DNA of 64,000 bases from JADLHS01 sp044225555 (GTDB taxonomy: Bacteria; Verrucomicrobiota; Verrucomicrobiia; Limisphaerales; JADLHS01): assembly GCA_044225555.1 (NCBI GenBank), contig JBGAIM010000008.1:186001-250000 (forward strand), given 5' to 3'. Below, one piece after another: positions 25,283-33,178 of the stretch. Every line of letters begins with the position of its first letter. Within the stretch, counting starts at the first letter, position 1. A program made the position numbers and the translations under genes. Below the pieces are notes generated by a model. That model worked only from the letters and a program-made list of their open reading frames with translations. It was not told where the DNA came from and made no database searches.

Positions 25283-25369
25283 CCAAATCAGCGGCTCAAG
25301 AAAGTGCTCGGCTACCGGTTCAAGTATCCGACGTTCCGGCAGGGCTATTCTGAAGAGATTCATTGCTAA
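25283..25369 (+). pseudogene. Duplicated 3' end of the SDR-family gene
   Basis: It encodes NQRLKKVLGYRFKYPTFRQG followed by YSEEIHC. The intact gene upstream ends NQRLKQMLGYQFKYPTFRQG and then YAAEIERMV. Only the last 27 or so codons are present, with no start codon of its own. It is probably the remnant of a tandem paralogue or a partial duplication. Confidence 0.85.
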
Positions 25370-25403
25370 CCACACAACGAATGGTTGAGCTTACTTCAAA
25401 CAA

Positions 25404-26168
25404 ATGAACAACGGTCAAATACCTTATTGGGAGCTGCTGACGGAACTCGACTCAGCTGACAGCGGCCGCTTGGAGCGCAACGTTGAAAGGTGGTTGTCCG
25501 CGAATGCTCCCGAACGTAAGTGGCTTACAAAGATGCAGCAGACCAATGGGAAGTCTATTCCACCAATGCCGATTGAGGAAATATGGCGGCTCTACGCTCT
25601 GTCCCGCGTTGCTGATGCTTTGATAACGCGAATGGCTAAAGACAGCGGCTGTACAAGGGCGTACGCCAAATTCATGGAGGGGAACGGATTGTCAACTATC
25701 GTGGCCGACCGTTTTCATCCATTTTTTCACGAAATAGTCGCAGTCGTGGCATCAGAGGACAACGACGCACCCATTACCGTCACGAACATCATCTGGCCAG
25801 GTTTCATGTGCGGCTCTCTCCTGATTGCTCGTGCTGGCGTATCCGTAAGCGGTGGCACGAACAACATCACCAAGGACATTGCCGAGAATTCCACCCTTTA
25901 TTGGTGCTATCGTCGGGCGAATCGCCCTACCGAAGATCTCTCGCTTGGTTGGGGACACAATTCGCAATGGCGCACGGGTTTTCGCCGGGACTATTTTGTT
26001 GATGGCCAGTTTCATTACAACGTGGACGGTAAGCCTGCCCTCGACGATTCAGAGCTAAGTCAAAGCCAGCAATTGGAATTATTGCGCCACCGCTGTTTCG
26101 TTACCACAAGCCGTCCACACGCTGATTTGTGGCCTTACGCAATTCGCCACTGCGAAGCCGCGCCTTGA
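25404..26168 (+). CDS. Hypothetical protein, unrecognised
   Basis: 254 residues from ATG 25404, with ordinary amino-acid composition and no signal peptide or long hydrophobic helix. The first third is helical-looking (LTELDSADSGRLERNVERWL; IWRLYALSRVADALITRM). The middle, VTNIIWPGFMCGSLLIARAG and the Trp-rich SLGWGHNSQWRTGFRRDYFV, looks like a compact soluble domain. I do not recognise a family. The base composition is less GC-rich than its neighbours, which may indicate acquisition. It stands alone downstream of the hairpin cluster. Confidence 0.7.
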   Translation: MNNGQIPYWELLTELDSADSGRLERNVERWLSANAPERKWLTKMQQTNGKSIPPMPIEEIWRLYALSRVADALITRMAKDSGCTRAYAKFMEGNGLSTIVADRFHPFFHEIVAVVASEDNDAPITVTNIIWPGFMCGSLLIARAGVSVSGGTNNITKDIAENSTLYWCYRRANRPTEDLSLGWGHNSQWRTGFRRDYFVDGQFHYNVDGKPALDDSELSQSQQLELLRHRCFVTTSRPHADLWPYAIRHCEAAP

Positions 26169-26268
26169 GCATTACTCCAGCGTTAAACATTCCCGATTGA
26201 ACATTCTCTTTCCAGCCCACACCATCCGTCGAAAAGAAAACAACGAAAACGAATCCGCGTTTTGAATC

Positions 26269-27609
26269 ATGAAAACACCTGTTCTTCCGCCCACTTCTCA
26301 CACGCCGCAGAAATACACCGGGCCGTCCGCCGCCGAGGTGCTGGCGCAGCGCAAGCGGTTCATGAACCCCGGCATCTTCCTCTACTACAAAGAGCCCATC
26401 ATGTTCGTGGAGGGCAAAATGCAATACATCTGGGATGACCAGGGGAAGCGCTACTTGGACGGGCTCGGCGGCATTGTGACCATCAGCGTGGGGCATTGTC
26501 ATCCGCACGTGGTCGCGGCGGCGAACAAGCAGAACGAAACGCTCCAACATTCCACGACGATTTATCTGCACCCGAACGTCGGCGCGTATGCGGAGAAGCT
26601 CGCGTCCAAGCTGCCGGGCGAACTCAAGGTGTGTTACTTCGTGAACTCCGGTTCGGAGGCGAACGATCTCGCGCTGCTCATGGCGCGCGCTTACACGCAG
26701 AACTACGACGTGATCGCGTTGCGCAATGCGTATCACGGTGGCAACGCGTCCGGCATGGGTGTGACGGCGCATAGCACGTGGAAATACAACGTGCCGCACA
26801 GTTTCGGTGTGCATCACGCCATCGCACCGTATCCGTATCGCGGGCCGTATGGTTACGACGACGCGGACGCCGGTCGCAAATACGCGAACGACGTGAAAGA
26901 GGTGATTGATTACGCCACGCCCGGCAAGGTCGCGGCGTTCATCGCGGAATCCATCCAAGGTGTCGGTGGGTTCGTGGAATTTCCGCAGGGTTATCTCAAG
27001 CACACTTATGAACACGTGCGCGCGGCGGGGGGCGTTTGTATTGCGGACGAAGTGCAGACGGGCTTTGGCCGCACGGGCACGCATTTCTGGGGCTTTGAAA
27101 CGCAGGGCGTGATTCCGGACATTGTCACGATGGCCAAGGGCATTGGCAATGGTTGTCCGCTGGCGGCGGTGGTGACGACTGCGAAGATTGCGCAGTCGCT
27201 CACGGGCAAGGTGCATTTCAACACGTTCGGCGGCAACCCGGTGGTGTCGTCCATCGGCAAGGCGGTGCTGGAGGTGATTGAGAAGGAGAAGTTGCAGGAG
27301 AACTCACTCAAGCAGGGCGCGCGCATCAAGGCGGGCCTGGAGAAGTTGAAGGCGAAGTATCCGATCATGGGCGACGTGCGCGGCAAGGGCCTGATGCTCG
27401 GGGTCGAGATGGTCAAAGATCCGAAGACGAAAGAGCCGGCCAAGGCCGAGTGCGCCGCGGTGCTCGAACACGCGCGCGAGATGGGCCTGTTGCTGGGTAA
27501 AGGCGGCTTGTGGGGGCAGACGATCCGTTTCGCGCCGCCGATGTGCATCACCGAGCCGGACGCGGATTTTATCGTGGACGTGTTCGATGCGGCGTTTGGG
27601 AAACTGTGA
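26269..27609 (+). CDS. Class III PLP aminotransferase (AGXT2-like)
   Basis: 446 residues. Fold type I class III landmarks: FVNSGSEANDLALLMARAY, RNAYHGGNASGMG, CIADEVQTGFGRTGTHFWGFE and the PLP lysine in TMAKGIGNG (about residue 289). The closest pattern is the alanine-glyoxylate aminotransferase 2 group, which transfers amino groups from alanine or related donors to glyoxylate. Omega-amino-acid transaminases share these motifs, so the substrate is uncertain. Single gene; the 100-bp upstream gap shows no clear promoter. Confidence 0.9.
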   Translation: MKTPVLPPTSHTPQKYTGPSAAEVLAQRKRFMNPGIFLYYKEPIMFVEGKMQYIWDDQGKRYLDGLGGIVTISVGHCHPHVVAAANKQNETLQHSTTIYLHPNVGAYAEKLASKLPGELKVCYFVNSGSEANDLALLMARAYTQNYDVIALRNAYHGGNASGMGVTAHSTWKYNVPHSFGVHHAIAPYPYRGPYGYDDADAGRKYANDVKEVIDYATPGKVAAFIAESIQGVGGFVEFPQGYLKHTYEHVRAAGGVCIADEVQTGFGRTGTHFWGFETQGVIPDIVTMAKGIGNGCPLAAVVTTAKIAQSLTGKVHFNTFGGNPVVSSIGKAVLEVIEKEKLQENSLKQGARIKAGLEKLKAKYPIMGDVRGKGLMLGVEMVKDPKTKEPAKAECAAVLEHAREMGLLLGKGGLWGQTIRFAPPMCITEPDADFIVDVFDAAFGKL

Positions 27610-27673
27610 ACTGAACCTCTGATTGCCAACCGTTTTCCGAATCGAAGACAGCGAAGGATCGACAAAGAGGGAA

Positions 27674-28243
27674 ATGGACAACTCTCTTGCCGGGATGGTG
27701 ACTTTTGACGGCAAGAAAGCGGGAAAGGTGATGGCAGGAGAATTTCAGGCGTTGTTGATCAACCGCAAAATAATTCCGCTGGCTCATCCGGGGGAATGGG
27801 CGAGGTTGCGGATGTACAACCAGTCGTATCTCTCGGCGAGTGTCAGAGGGATGCTTTTACGCGTTGAGCGGCGGATTTGCCTCCAATGTGGAAACGTCTT
27901 CGATGCTCCACGCTTCGTTTTCTCATCTGTGCCTGGTTGTCTGGCTTTGTTGGTAGTTTTGTTTGCAACATTTGCGGTGTTTCGGTGGGCTCTTGAAATG
28001 TCGACAGGTAAGTCGCTGTATGCAGCTTCTGCGATTCTGGTGGCCGTCCTCTTGATCATTCAATTTCTCGGAACACTCTACATTCGAATGCGATTCTCGG
28101 AGCGTCAGGAGAGTATTGCACAGCCGCAATGCCAAGGCTGCGGCAGTAGCGATTCTATATCTGTCTCCAAAGCCGCGGGGAAGCGCCTGCAAATTGGAAG
28201 CGAAGGAAAGTGGATTCAAGTTTCGATCGCAGGCAAATCATAG
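27674..28243 (+). CDS. Zinc-ribbon membrane protein, unrecognised
   Basis: 189 residues from MDNSLAGMVTF; the frame is open 17 codons further upstream. Two CxxC pairs (CLQCGN and CQGCGSSD) flank two membrane helices (VPGCLALLVVLFATFAVFRW and LYAASAILVAVLLIIQFLGT). The two halves may form a zinc ribbon on one side of the membrane. The N-terminal 55 residues (TFDGKKAGKVMAGEFQALLI) look like a small beta domain. The gene ends 80 bp upstream of the aromatic attenuator. Function unknown. Confidence 0.68.
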   Translation: MDNSLAGMVTFDGKKAGKVMAGEFQALLINRKIIPLAHPGEWARLRMYNQSYLSASVRGMLLRVERRICLQCGNVFDAPRFVFSSVPGCLALLVVLFATFAVFRWALEMSTGKSLYAASAILVAVLLIIQFLGTLYIRMRFSERQESIAQPQCQGCGSSDSISVSKAAGKRLQIGSEGKWIQVSIAGKS

Positions 28244-28289
28244 TTGCGGCCTTATCCACAATTGCGTCTGCCATCCGCAAACGACCCGC

Positions 28290-28317
28290 TTGACGAAATG
28301 GAACGGATTGCTAGGCT
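28290..28317 (+). promoter_or_regulatory. Candidate promoter of the DAHP synthase attenuator
   Basis: TTGACG at 28290-28295, a 16-bp spacer, TAGGCT at 28312-28317. The predicted transcription start (about 28324) falls on the GTG of the leader peptide, so the leader may be translated from a leaderless or nearly leaderless mRNA. Confidence 0.5.
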
Positions 28318-28323
28318 TTGGCC

Positions 28324-28416
28324 GTGAATTTGATCGGCACGCAAGCTAAGACGGCCTTTACGGGCGCGTTTTACTTTTACTTTTGGCCGGAGGACCGGCG
28401 CTTGCGGCTGCGATAG
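28324..28416 (+). CDS. Aromatic leader peptide of the DAHP synthase attenuator
   Basis: A 30-codon frame from GTG 28324 to TAG 28414. It begins MNLIGTQAKTAF, then contains the run Phe-Tyr-Phe-Tyr-Phe-Trp (28369-28386), then PEDRRLRLR. Six consecutive aromatic codons of three kinds, directly upstream of the first enzyme of aromatic synthesis and of a terminator, are what a leader peptide sensing charged tRNA-Phe, -Tyr and -Trp should look like. Its stop codon is placed so that a terminating ribosome would cover the antiterminator strand (28401-28408). No Shine-Dalgarno is visible. Too short to be found by usual gene callers. Confidence 0.8.
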   Translation: MNLIGTQAKTAFTGAFYFYFWPEDRRLRLR

Positions 28417-28437
28417 CTTTCTCACATAAACAAATCG

Positions 28438-28469
28438 CCGCAGGTTGCCACGCCACCTGCGGTTTTTTT
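28438..28469 (+). terminator. Attenuator terminator upstream of DAHP synthase
   Basis: CCGCAGGT (28438-28445) pairs with ACCTGCGG (28455-28462) and is followed by seven T (28463-28469), 32 bp before the DAHP synthase ATG. The 5' strand is also complementary to 28401-28408 (CTTGCGGC with GCCGCAGG at 28437-28444, one T-G wobble), which gives an antiterminator. Segment 28400-28406 can instead pair with CGCAAGC at 28340-28346. This is the three-structure logic of classical attenuation. Confidence 0.85.
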
Positions 28470-28501
28470 GTGGCGCGCTGCGGTCAACCAAACCAAATCC
28501 C

Positions 28502-29521
28502 ATGATCATCGTATTGAAACCCCGCATCTCGAAGCGCGACGAACGCGCCGTGCTCGAGGAAATCCGCAAGCTCGGCTACACGCCCCACGTCATGCGCGGC
28601 GTGGCCCGCACCGTCATCGGCGCCATCGGCGACGAGTTGACGCACGCCAACCTGAACGCGCTCACCGCGCAGTTCCCCAAGTCGGTCGAGAGCGTGCTGC
28701 CGATCCAAAAGCGTTACAAGCTGGTGAGTCGCGAGGCGCATCCGGCGAATTCCACCGTGCGCGTGGGCAAACACGCCATTGGCGGCAGGAAAATGCACGT
28801 GATGGCCGGGCCCTGCTCGGTGGAGGGCGAGAAGCAACTGATGAAGACGGCGGAAGCGGTGAGGGCGGCAGGGGCGACGGTGCTGCGCGGTGGGGCGTTC
28901 AAGCCGCGCACGTCGCCGTACGAATTCCAAGGGCTGGGCGAGAAGGGATTGAAACTGCTCGCCAAGGCGCGCAAGGAAACCGGGCTGGCGGTTATCACGG
29001 AATTGTTGTCTGAGAATCACGCCGAGATGGTCGCCGAGTATGCGGACATCCTCCAGATTGGCGCGCGCAACGCGCAGAATTTCCAGTTGCTCATCGCCGC
29101 GGCCAGGACGGGCAAGCCGGTGCTGCTCAAGCGCGGCCTCTCGATGAAGATCGAGGAATGGTTGCTGGCGGGCGAATACGTGCTGGCGAACGAGAATCCG
29201 AATCTGCTGTTCTGCGAGCGCGGCATTCGGACGTTCGAGACTTACACGCGGAACACGCTCGATCTCTCGACCATTCCGATAATCAAGCGCGAGGCGCATT
29301 CGCCCATTGTCATTGATCCGAGCCAGGGCGCGGGCCGGGCGGATTTGGTGGCGACGATGTGCAAAGGCGCGGTGGCGATGGGCGCGGATGCGTTGCTCAT
29401 CGAGGTGCATCCGAATCCGGCGGAGGCCTGGAGCGATGGCGCGCAGCAACTGACGTTAGATGGGTTCGCCAAGTTGATGAAGGAATTGAAGCCGTTCATC
29501 GCGGCGGCGGGGCGGGAGTGA
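28502..29521 (+). CDS. aroF: 3-deoxy-7-phosphoheptulonate (DAHP) synthase, type I-beta
   Basis: 339 residues from MIIVLKPRISKRDE; a longer frame would start inside the attenuator. The N-terminal 90 residues form a ferredoxin-like regulatory domain of the kind that gives feedback sensitivity in type I-beta enzymes. The catalytic barrel has MAGPCSVEGEKQ, RGGAFKPRTSPYEFQG, LLKRGLSMKIEEWLLAGEY and PIVIDPSQGAGR. It condenses PEP and erythrose 4-phosphate, the first shikimate-pathway step. Expression is likely controlled by the upstream attenuator. The gene symbol denotes function; other nomenclature (aroA/aroG) is used for this class. Confidence 0.95.
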   Translation: MIIVLKPRISKRDERAVLEEIRKLGYTPHVMRGVARTVIGAIGDELTHANLNALTAQFPKSVESVLPIQKRYKLVSREAHPANSTVRVGKHAIGGRKMHVMAGPCSVEGEKQLMKTAEAVRAAGATVLRGGAFKPRTSPYEFQGLGEKGLKLLAKARKETGLAVITELLSENHAEMVAEYADILQIGARNAQNFQLLIAAARTGKPVLLKRGLSMKIEEWLLAGEYVLANENPNLLFCERGIRTFETYTRNTLDLSTIPIIKREAHSPIVIDPSQGAGRADLVATMCKGAVAMGADALLIEVHPNPAEAWSDGAQQLTLDGFAKLMKELKPFIAAAGRE

Positions 29522-29607
29522 GCAGAAACTGAGGGGGCGCGACTGTGTGCGTCAGCACCAGTCGCAGCATTCCCAGACTCCCAGCCTTTGACCCAACTGC
29601 AATCCTT

Positions 29608-29670
29608 CGCCGCGTGAGGACACGCGGCCTACAGAAACGGGGATTGTAGGCCGGGTGGCCTCACCCGGCG
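29608..29670. repeat. REP-like palindromic element (GTAGGCC type)
   Basis: The 26-bp arm at 29608-29633 is an imperfect inverted copy of 29645-29670. Both end in CGGCCTACA when read towards the centre, and each arm can form its own hairpin (CGCGTGAGGACACGCG; CGGGTGGCCTCACCCG). It sits in the 220-bp gap before the PSD1-like gene. Confidence 0.85.
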
Positions 29671-29741
29671 CTCCCCTTGCGATGCTGCGGCTGGTCTTCG
29701 ACACAGCCGCGCTCCAGATTTTCCCCACGTGAACGCTCCTG

Positions 29742-32700
29742 TTGATTGCAGGAGCAGCATGGGTGCGTTTATCCGCCGCTCCGGCTGCGATTGAATACAA
29801 TCGCGACGTCCGCCCGATCCTGTCGGAGAATTGCTTTCCCTGTCACGGCGCGGACTCGGCAGCACGCAAAGCCAAGCTGCGGCTCGATCATTTCGAGGAC
29901 GCCACCGCGCCGCGCGAGGATTCCGGTCCAGCCATCGTTCCGGGCAAGCCGGATCAAAGCGACGTTATCCGGCGCGTTTTCGATCAAGGCGACGACGTCA
30001 TGCCGCCGGAGAAATCGCACAAAGTTCTTACGCCGGCGCAGAAGGATTTGCTCAAGCGTTGGGTGGGGCAAGGAGCGAAGTATCAACCGCACTGGGCCTT
30101 GATCGCACCCAAGCGTCCCGAGCCGCCGAAAGTGCGGAACTCCAAATGGGTTCGCAATCCAGTGGACCAGTTCATTCTCGCCCGGCTCGAACAGGAAAAG
30201 CTCAAGCCCGCGCCGGAGGCTGATCGCCGCACACTGGCCCGGCGACTGAGCCTCGACCTGACCGGTCTGCCCCCGAAGCCGGAAGAGGTCGAGGCCTTCG
30301 TGAATGACAAATCGCCTGACGCGTATGAGAAGCTGGTGGATCACTATCTCGCGTCGCCGCACTGGGGCGAACATCGCGGGCGTTACTGGCTGGATGCGGC
30401 GCGTTACGCGGACACGCACGGGATTCATTTCGACAACTATCGCGAGATGTGGACGTATCGCGACTGGGTCTTCAACGCGTTCAACACGAACATGCCCTTC
30501 GACGAGTTTACGATTGAGAATCTCGCGGGCGATCTGTTGCCCAACGCCACGCTCGAACAGAAAATTGGCAGCGGCTTCAACCGCTGCAACATCACCAGCA
30601 ACGAGGGCGGGGCGATTGACGAGGAATACCTGGTACTCTACGCCCGCGATCGCACTGAGGCGACGTCGCAAGTCTGGATGGGACTCACCGCCGGTTGTGC
30701 GGTCTGCCATGACCACAAATACGATCCATTCTCGCAAAAGGATTTTTATCAACTCGCCGCGTTCTTCAACAACACCACGCAGAAGGCGATGGATGGAAAC
30801 ATCAAGGACACGCCGCCGGTGGTCGTGGTGGCCAAATCGGAAGAGCGCGCCCGTTGGAACGAGTTGCAGAAAGATTTGCCCGCCGCCCAGCAACGCGTGG
30901 ACGAACGCAAGAAGACTGCGCGAGTTGACTTTGATGCCTGGCTGGCAAAGCCTGCGGTCGCTGAACTTGGCGACCGCGTGCCCGGAGGCGAACTGGTGTT
31001 TCATGCGCCATTGTCGGATGGTCCGGGCGAAACGCTGGCCGTGGCAGTCGCTGGCCAGCCGCGCTCCGTCAGTGTCGGCACCAACACCGTCTGGAAGGAT
31101 GGCGCGGTGGCGGCACAGGCGTGGGTCGTGCCAGAACAGATCACGCCGGAGTTTGCGGACGTGGGCGATTTCGAGCGCACCAATAAATTCACCTACGCTG
31201 TCTGGGTGAAACGGGGAGTGGACAAGAACGGTTCGGTGCTGGCGCGGATGCAGGATGGCAAAGACTATCGGGGTTGGGACTTGTGGCTCGAGGGTGGCAA
31301 GCCGGCGGTTCACGTTGTCAGCACGTGGCCCGAAAATGCCTTCAAGGTCACCGGCAAAAAAGAATTGCCGAAGGACCAGTGGAATCATGTTTGCATCACC
31401 TACGATGGATCATCCAAGGCCAGAGGCTTGAAGATTTATGTCAACGGCGAGGACCAGGCCGTGGACCGGGAACGGGACAAACTGACCGACACGATCCGCA
31501 CGGAGGCACCTTTGACGATCGGGCAGCGCACCGGTGGCTCGCGCGTGGACGGGACGGGAATTCAAGACCTTCGCATCTATCAACGCGAACTTGGCGAGGC
31601 CGAGGTCCGGGCGCTGGTCAGCGTGCCAAGGTTGAAATGGCTGGCGACGAAATCGACCGAAGCTCGCACCAAGGAGGAAAGCGCAGAATTGTATCCGCTC
31701 TGGCTGAATACGCTGGACCAGCCGTTTCAGGATCTGGTCGCGACCAAGGAGAAATTGAAGACCGAGTCCGACCAGATCAAGGAGCGCGGAACCGTGGCTT
31801 ATGTCATGAACGAGCGTGCCGAGCCGGCGGAGGCGTATCTGCTCTACCGGGGTGAATACGACAAGCGCCGCGACAAATTGTCCCCTGCCACGCCGCAGGT
31901 GTTTCCACCCATGCCGGCGGACCTGCCGCGCAACCGGCTGGGTTTTGCGCAGTGGCTGTTGCAACCCGATCATCCGCTGACGGCGCGCGTCACCGTGAAT
32001 CGTTTCTGGCAGGAGCTGTTCGGTACGGGCATCGTCCGCACCGCCGGGGATTTCGGTGTGGCCGGTGAGATGCCATCGCACCCGGAATTGCTCGACTGGC
32101 TCGCGGTGGATTTTCGCGAAAACGGCTGGGATGTGAAACGATTCTACAAATTGCTTGTCACGTCTGCGACCTACCGGCAATCCCCCGTCGTCACCAAGGA
32201 AAAGCTCGCGAAAGACCCGCAGAACCGGTTGCTCGCGCGCGGACCGCGTTTCCGCATGGACGCCGAGATGATCCGCGACCAGGCGCTGGCTTCCAGTGGA
32301 TTGCTGGTGGAGAAGATTGGTGGGCCGAGTGTGAAGCCGTATCAACCGGAAGGAGTCTGGGAGGCGGTGGCCATGCCGGAAAGCAACACCAAGAAGTATG
32401 TCCGGGACTCGGGCGAAAACCTCTACCGCCGCAGCGTCTATACGTTCTGGAAACGCGCCGCGCCCCCGGCCGCGATGGACATCCTCAACGCGCCCAACCG
32501 TGAAACCTGTACGGTGCGTCGTGAGCGCACGGACACGCCGTTGCAGGCGCTCGTGACGCTCAACGATCCCCAGTTCGTCGAGGCTGCCCGCAACCTTGCT
32601 CAGCGCACGCTCACTTGTGGCGGTAAGACCGAACCCGAGCGGATTGATTTCATGGCGGAACAGTTGATCGCCCGTCCCTTGAACGCGAAGGAGAAGAAAG

Positions 32701-32879
32701 TGGTTGAATCCGGCTTGAAGGACTTGCTCGTGCACTATCAGCAATCACCGAAAGACGCAGAGGCGTTGATCAAAGTTGGCGAGTCGAAGGCGGATGCGAC
32801 CGTGGACAAACCCACGCTCGCCGCCTACACGATGGTGGCGAATCAGTTAATGAACCTGGATGAAGTGCTTAATAAATGA
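29742..32879 (+). CDS. PSD1-like protein: Planctomycete-type cytochrome c, DUF1549, LamG and DUF1553 domains
   Basis: 1045 residues. Residues about 15-105 are a PSCyt1-type cytochrome c domain with the heme motif CFPCH. DUF1549 follows (about 140-345) and ends with a second CxxCH, CAVCHDHKYDP. A concanavalin/LamG-like domain (about 420-620: FTYAVWVKRGVDKNG; LPKDQWNHVCITYDG) is inserted, then DUF1553 (from about 720: RLGFAQWLLQPDHPLTARV). Such proteins are nearly confined to PVC bacteria, and their role is unproven; polysaccharide oxidation has been suggested. The N-terminus is weak: TTG 29742 gives a short signal-like peptide and no ribosome site, so the start could be wrong. Confidence 0.88.
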   Translation: MIAGAAWVRLSAAPAAIEYNRDVRPILSENCFPCHGADSAARKAKLRLDHFEDATAPREDSGPAIVPGKPDQSDVIRRVFDQGDDVMPPEKSHKVLTPAQKDLLKRWVGQGAKYQPHWALIAPKRPEPPKVRNSKWVRNPVDQFILARLEQEKLKPAPEADRRTLARRLSLDLTGLPPKPEEVEAFVNDKSPDAYEKLVDHYLASPHWGEHRGRYWLDAARYADTHGIHFDNYREMWTYRDWVFNAFNTNMPFDEFTIENLAGDLLPNATLEQKIGSGFNRCNITSNEGGAIDEEYLVLYARDRTEATSQVWMGLTAGCAVCHDHKYDPFSQKDFYQLAAFFNNTTQKAMDGNIKDTPPVVVVAKSEERARWNELQKDLPAAQQRVDERKKTARVDFDAWLAKPAVAELGDRVPGGELVFHAPLSDGPGETLAVAVAGQPRSVSVGTNTVWKDGAVAAQAWVVPEQITPEFADVGDFERTNKFTYAVWVKRGVDKNGSVLARMQDGKDYRGWDLWLEGGKPAVHVVSTWPENAFKVTGKKELPKDQWNHVCITYDGSSKARGLKIYVNGEDQAVDRERDKLTDTIRTEAPLTIGQRTGGSRVDGTGIQDLRIYQRELGEAEVRALVSVPRLKWLATKSTEARTKEESAELYPLWLNTLDQPFQDLVATKEKLKTESDQIKERGTVAYVMNERAEPAEAYLLYRGEYDKRRDKLSPATPQVFPPMPADLPRNRLGFAQWLLQPDHPLTARVTVNRFWQELFGTGIVRTAGDFGVAGEMPSHPELLDWLAVDFRENGWDVKRFYKLLVTSATYRQSPVVTKEKLAKDPQNRLLARGPRFRMDAEMIRDQALASSGLLVEKIGGPSVKPYQPEGVWEAVAMPESNTKKYVRDSGENLYRRSVYTFWKRAAPPAAMDILNAPNRETCTVRRERTDTPLQALVTLNDPQFVEAARNLAQRTLTCGGKTEPERIDFMAEQLIARPLNAKEKKVVESGLKDLLVHYQQSPKDAEALIKVGESKADATVDKPTLAAYTMVANQLMNLDEVLNK

Positions 32880-33176
32880 CGAAGCACGAATGACGAAAGA
32901 ATGACGAGGCGCTAATGACTAATGACGGAAAACCGGGCAGCGCCGGGCGGAAGTATGATCTTGAAGAGCCCGGGAAACAAAATTCTGGTTGCGACAAATC
33001 GCCGCCGCCGTGCCGGATTGCAAAACTGAGTGTCGCCAGCTTTGGCAGGAAGCAAAAGAGTTGCATTTGATTTTCGCGAAAATATGGCGGGGATGACAAA
33101 AACACAGCTTCGATACAGTGATGATTTAGGTCTTCGTGCTTCTTTCGTCATTCGGATTTCGACATTCGTCATTTTC
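32874..33176. repeat. About 300-bp intergenic element with heptad inverted ends
   Basis: The left end (32874-32928) is made of 7-bp units ATGACGA and AGCACGA. The right end (33130-33176) consists of TCGTGCT, TCGTCAT, TCGGATT, TCGACAT, TCGTCAT, the inverted equivalent. The 200-bp centre shows no gene. The TGA stop of the PSD1-like gene (32877-32879) lies in the first unit, and the DUF1501 start follows the last by 3 bp. The element fills the whole gap between the paired genes. Confidence 0.8.
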
Positions 33177-33178
33177 TT

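Noticed and set aside
25151..25369. A 72-codon frame through the hairpin cluster into the duplicated SDR tail, read as a gene
   Set aside because: Its first two thirds are repeat sequence, and only the last 27 codons have a protein counterpart.
28298..28327. Nine-codon frame MERIARLWP as the attenuator leader peptide
   Set aside because: It has one Trp codon and ends before the structured region; the downstream frame with six aromatic codons fits the stems far better.
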